Shown here: piece after piece, positions 63,961 to 64,000 of the stretch
Layout of the letters: every line of letters starts with the position of its first letter
Numbering within the stretch: the first letter of the stretch is position 1
NCBI GenBank assembly: GCA_001664005.1
Contig: CP016093.1
Coordinates: forward strand, 4,207,031-4,271,030
Source: Rhizobiales bacterium NRL2
Lineage (GTDB): Bacteria; Pseudomonadota; Alphaproteobacteria; Minwuiales; Minwuiaceae
Reading direction: 5' to 3'
Length of the DNA stretch: 64,000 bases
Notes under the pieces: model-generated
What the model saw: only the letters and a program-made list of their open reading frames with translations
What the model was told of the DNA's origin: nothing
The model's database searches: none
Translations under genes and position numbers: made by a program

Positions 63961-64000
63961 AAGTAGCGGACCGCCGTCAGATCGGGCTGATCGCGCGCTT

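Overview
The window reads as a high-GC chromosomal segment of an alphaproteobacterium, probably Rhodospirillales-like. The evidence is the dnaG-rpoD pair, an RpoD with a long acidic insert, an alphaproteobacterial-type RecO, many CoA-linked catabolic genes, and intergenic GC-rich palindromes. The order or genus cannot be fixed from sequence alone. Coding density is very high and I see no rRNA, tRNA, CRISPR array, insertion sequence or prophage.

Layout. 1-7.7 kb: a thioredoxin-like protein, a large chemoreceptor next to an orphan LivK-type binding protein, an MFS exporter, and a divergent ketosynthase. 7.8-11.8 kb: SDR, a lysozyme-like protein, an LLM flavin oxidoreductase and an acyl-CoA dehydrogenase. 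12-16 kb: the dnaG-rpoD core. 16-23.5 kb: a CoA-transferase, a FemAB/GNAT-like protein, a PCu(A)C copper chaperone, AraC regulator plus VOC protein, two tandem Rieske oxygenases behind a palindromic operator, and a short DksA-like factor. 23.6-30.9 kb: parC and recO downstream of soxXYZ, and divergently a two-subunit periplasmic molybdenum hydroxylase that ends in a good terminator. 31-33.7 kb: an acyl-CoA synthetase and a mandelate-racemase-like enzyme.

33.8-37.3 kb is the most unusual stretch. It holds an AmmeMemoRadiSam locus (radical SAM enzyme on one strand, a fused MEMO-AMMECR1 protein on the other) with a lower-GC Fic protein and a small antitoxin-like partner between the two halves. 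37.5-47.9 kb is an exopolysaccharide cluster: two glycosyltransferases, an AlgD-type GDP-mannose 6-dehydrogenase, a VanZ-like protein, two heparinase II/III-like proteins (one with a signal peptide) and a methyltransferase. 47.9-52 kb: flavin reductase, motA-motB and an ABC1/UbiB-type kinase. 52-56.6 kb: tesA/ybbA/ybbP-type esterase and lipoprotein-export-like ABC genes, then an ArsC-like protein. 56.6-64 kb: RNA cyclic phosphodiesterase, an HpaB-type oxygenase, a DUF4153-like membrane protein, iron-dependent alcohol dehydrogenase, MFS transporter and class II aldolase.

At least three families of REPIN-like inverted palindromes sit in the gaps between genes. Other points worth a second look are a hairpin that covers the ribosome binding site of the binding protein at 4.7 kb, a near-identical tract shared by the two Rieske genes, a K-to-R change in an otherwise complete mandelate racemase active site, and an acyl-CoA dehydrogenase with Asp in place of the catalytic Glu.
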